Positions 61,896-64,000 of a DNA stretch of 64,000 nt are shown one piece after another. Every line of letters starts with the position of its first letter. Within the stretch, counting starts at the first letter, position 1. The stretch is taken from NCBI GenBank assembly GCA_018114805.1, contig CP073042.1, positions 620,001 through 684,000 of the forward strand, given 5' to 3'. The position numbers were made by a program, and so were the translations under genes. The notes under the pieces are model-generated. The model was given only the letters and a program-made list of their open reading frames with translations, did no database searches and was not told the DNA's origin. Source of the stretch: Candidatus Streptomyces philanthi (GTDB lineage Bacteria; Actinomycetota; Actinomycetes; Streptomycetales; Streptomycetaceae).

Positions 61896-62467
61896 AGATG
61901 CTGCGCGAGGACCTCGCCACCGTTCGTGCCAAGGATCCGGCGGCGCGCAGCAACCGAGAGGTCCTGCTGTACCCGCACATCCACGCCCTGTGGACCTACC
62001 GGCTGGCCAACCGCCTGTGGAAGCGCGGCAACCGCACCATCGCCCGCGCGCTGTCGCTGATGGCGCGGGCGGTCAGGGGGATCGAGATCCACCCGGGCGC
62101 GACGATCGGCCGGCGTTTCTTCATCGACCACGGCACCGGCGTGGTCATCGGGGAGACGGTGCGCATCGGCGACGATGTGATGCTCTACCACCAGGTCACC
62201 CTCGGCTCGGTGGGTTGGTGGAAGGACCTGAAGCGACCCGCCCGTTCGCGCCGCCACCCGGTGGTGGAGGACGGCGTGATCATCTGCACCGGGTCCAGCG
62301 TGCTCGGCCCGGTGTGCATCGGCGTGAACACCCGGATCGGCGCGCACGCCGTGATCCTGGACGATCTGCCGCCGGACGCCTGTATCGGTGCCGGCGTCAC
62401 GTACCCCCATGCGTCGGACGACATCGTCTCCGCCCTCCGTATCGCGGAAGGAAGCAGCGTTTCGTGA
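61871..62467 (+). CDS. Serine O-acetyltransferase (CysE-like)
   Basis: 198 intact residues. Left-handed beta-helix acetyltransferase: LWTYRLANRLWKRGNRTIAR in the N-terminal helices, then hexapeptide repeats HPGATIGRRFFIDHGTGVVI with the catalytic His-Asp region, and SSVLGPVCIGVNTRIGAHAV. It makes O-acetylserine from serine and acetyl-CoA. It is embedded in the operon and its TGA overlaps the next GTG, so it is probably a pathway-dedicated copy supplying activated serine rather than cysteine synthesis; no cysteine synthase is adjacent. Confidence 0.88.
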   Translation: MPTYKSVLEMLREDLATVRAKDPAARSNREVLLYPHIHALWTYRLANRLWKRGNRTIARALSLMARAVRGIEIHPGATIGRRFFIDHGTGVVIGETVRIGDDVMLYHQVTLGSVGWWKDLKRPARSRRHPVVEDGVIICTGSSVLGPVCIGVNTRIGAHAVILDDLPPDACIGAGVTYPHASDDIVSALRIAEGSSVS

Positions 62468-64000
62468 ACACCTACATCGTCACCAGCGCGCCGCCCAACC
62501 CCAACGGGGACCTGCACCTGGGTCACATATCCGGTCCCTTCCTCGGCGCGGACGTGCTGAGCCGGCACCTGCGCCAGCGCGGCCACGAGGTGCGCTACGT
62601 CGGCTACTCGGACGAGCACTCCTGGTACGTGCCGCGCCGAGCCGCCGAGATCGGGTCCACTCCGTACGAGACCGCGTTGCTGTTCGGCAACCGGATGGAG
62701 GAGACCCTCTCGCTGGGCTCGATGCACCACGACTGGTTCACCCGTCCGCTGATGACGCCCAAGCACACCGAGATCGTCCAAAGCTTCTTCACCCGGCTGT
62801 GGGAGGAGGGCAAGCTCAGGGTCGTCGAGCTGCCGGTGTTCCACTGCCCCCGGTGCGAGCGCTACATGTACGAGGCCGAGGTCCGCGGCGAGTGCCAGTT
62901 CTGCGAGGCGCCGTCGGACGGCATCTACTGCGAGGCGTGCGGCCTGGCCCAGGAGTCCGGTGCGCTGGGCGCCGCGAAGTGCACGGCGTGCTGGGAGACC
63001 CCGGAACTGACCACGCTCCAGCGCATCGTCTTCCCGCTGGAGGAGTACCGCGAGCAGTTGCTCGCCTACTACGCGAAGAACGGCGGCCAGTGGCGGCCCC
63101 GGCTGCGCGCCTACCTGGACACGTTGTTCGAGAACGAGCTGCCCCTGACCCCGATCAGCCGGCAGGCCGACTACGGCATCCCGGTGCCGCTGGACGGCTG
63201 GGACGGGCACATCCTGGACACCTGGTTCAGCGGCATCTGCGGCTACCTGGCCGGGACCGCCTGCCTGACCAAGGCCCAGGGACGACCGGGGCTATGGCAG
63301 GAGCAGTGGTCCGACCCGGACACCAGGATCGTCAACTTCCTGGGCTTCGACTGCTCCTTCTCGCACGCGGTGCTGTGGCCGGCGCTGCTCCTCGCGCACG
63401 GCGACTACACGCTGCCGAGCCAGGTGATCAGCAACGAGTTCTACCGGTTGGAGGGCGACAAGTTCTCCACCAGCCGGGGCCACGCGATCTGGGGCGGGGA
63501 ATTCCTGCACCAGGTCAACGCCGACGCGCTGCGCTTCCACCTGTGCCTGACCGGGCCGGAGCGGGAGCAGGGCAACTTCGCGATGAAGGAGCTAGTCAAC
63601 TCGGTGGAGACGATCCTCGTCGACGGGTTGCAGCGGTGGGCGCAGATAGTGCTGTCGCTGCTGGCCGAGGACTTCGGCTCGACGGTGCCGGAACACGAGG
63701 GCCTGACCAAGCCGCTGACCATCTCGCTGCTCGAACTCCCCAAGGCCATCGCCGGCTCGCTGTCGGCCAACTCCTTCTCGCCGCAGCGCGCCGCGGGTGA
63801 GCTGGCGGCCACCATCGACCGGGCCGTGAAGGACCTGCCGCGGCTGAACGAGGCGCGGGGCGCGGCCGAGGGCTCCGAGGCGGCGCGGTCGGCGTACGCC
63901 TCGCGCCTGGTGACGCACGTGGAGACGCTGGCACTGGTGTCGGTGCTGGCCGCGCCGCTGATGCCGGGGTGGGCCCACCTGATCGCCAAGCACCTGGACA
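62464..64000 (+). CDS. Methionyl-tRNA synthetase-like protein (hydrazine-synthetase part), cut by window edge
   Basis: From GTG 62464 the frame is open to the window end (512 codons seen). Class I synthetase signatures: NPNGDLHLGHISGP with HLGH at 18-21 and, for KMSKS, K333 in GDKFSTSRGH. Four CxxC pairs (128/131, 144/147, 156/159, 173/176) form a two-knuckle zinc insert as in MetRS. The region from ~residue 360 is helical and lacks an obvious tRNA anticodon-binding pattern, though the end is missing. In hydrazine synthetases a MetRS-like domain activates an amino acid with ATP and esterifies it to N-hydroxylysine. Operon context favours that over translation. Confidence 0.85.
   Translation, partial: MNTYIVTSAPPNPNGDLHLGHISGPFLGADVLSRHLRQRGHEVRYVGYSDEHSWYVPRRAAEIGSTPYETALLFGNRMEETLSLGSMHHDWFTRPLMTPKHTEIVQSFFTRLWEEGKLRVVELPVFHCPRCERYMYEAEVRGECQFCEAPSDGIYCEACGLAQESGALGAAKCTACWETPELTTLQRIVFPLEEYREQLLAYYAKNGGQWRPRLRAYLDTLFENELPLTPISRQADYGIPVPLDGWDGHILDTWFSGICGYLAGTACLTKAQGRPGLWQEQWSDPDTRIVNFLGFDCSFSHAVLWPALLLAHGDYTLPSQVISNEFYRLEGDKFSTSRGHAIWGGEFLHQVNADALRFHLCLTGPEREQGNFAMKELVNSVETILVDGLQRWAQIVLSLLAEDFGSTVPEHEGLTKPLTISLLELPKAIAGSLSANSFSPQRAAGELAATIDRAVKDLPRLNEARGAAEGSEAARSAYASRLVTHVETLALVSVLAAPLMPGWAHLIAKHLD

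Noticed and set aside
62464..64000. Housekeeping methionyl-tRNA synthetase
   Set aside because: It is translationally coupled to an acetyltransferase gene in an operon with N-monooxygenases, a cupin and an amino-acid oxidase, and has a diverged KFSTS loop. Not excluded entirely without the C-terminus and the rest of the genome.

Overview
The window is high-GC, densely coded DNA with GTG starts, GGAGG-type ribosome binding sites and actinobacterial families (DUF3052, DUF3145, FasR, mycothiol-dependent enzymes). The genus is most probably Streptomyces: the block from terD through aceE and fasR-fabD-fabH-acpP-fabF-DUF3145 follows the gene order usual in that genus.

Layout. 0-3 kb: a STAS-domain anti-anti-sigma protein, then a tRNA-Val(UAC) whose 3' half is repeated 1.56 kb away, enclosing a wrecked ScoMcrA-like modification-dependent endonuclease (an integrated-element scar). 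3-9.4 kb: broken coiled-coil membrane protein, FmdB zinc ribbon and GntR genes, an O-methyltransferase, a NarL/DesK-type two-component pair and a broken DedA protein. 9.5-19.3 kb: a Ter stress module (HAD phosphatase, fused PRTase-StiP protein, HpcH/HpaI aldolase-like protein, three TerD genes, TerA, a DUF475/TerC-like membrane protein). 19.5-24.2 kb: peroxiredoxin, DUF3052 protein, aceE, secreted I36-type inhibitor. 24.6-34.9 kb: MFS remnant with its TetR, two paralogous DUF1023 alpha/beta hydrolases, a DUF4429/SHOCT protein, a badly damaged second two-component pair and an acyltransferase-3 protein. 35-49 kb: aldo/keto reductase with MerR, serine hydrolase, pirin, fasR and the fatty-acid operon, DUF3145, SGNH lipoprotein, EI24 membrane protein, NADP-dependent oxidoreductase with MarR, and an Rv2466c-like thiol enzyme.

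49.8-64 kb looks like the left part of a specialised-metabolite locus. It holds a PLP decarboxylase, a stand-alone aspartokinase-type ACT protein, an LLM flavoenzyme, an O6-alkylguanine-DNA alkyltransferase joined to a mycothiol-dependent isomerase-like domain, LysR and Lrp regulators, then two flavin N-monooxygenases, a cupin, a FAD-dependent amino-acid oxidase, a serine O-acetyltransferase and a methionyl-tRNA-synthetase-like protein running off the right edge. N-monooxygenase + cupin + MetRS-like + amino-acid oxidase is the known gene set for making hydrazines (N-N bonds) from N6-hydroxylysine and a second amino acid. Here the cupin and MetRS-like parts, one polypeptide in the described enzymes, are separate genes. 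This is the strongest candidate for an undescribed system.

About 35 single-base indels or in-frame stops interrupt otherwise recognisable genes. They are absent from 9.5-14.5, 20.1-23.7 and 35.2-52.1 kb. Many are probably sequence errors, but genuine decay cannot be excluded from this sequence alone. Such genes are listed as pseudogenes, with the lesion positions given.
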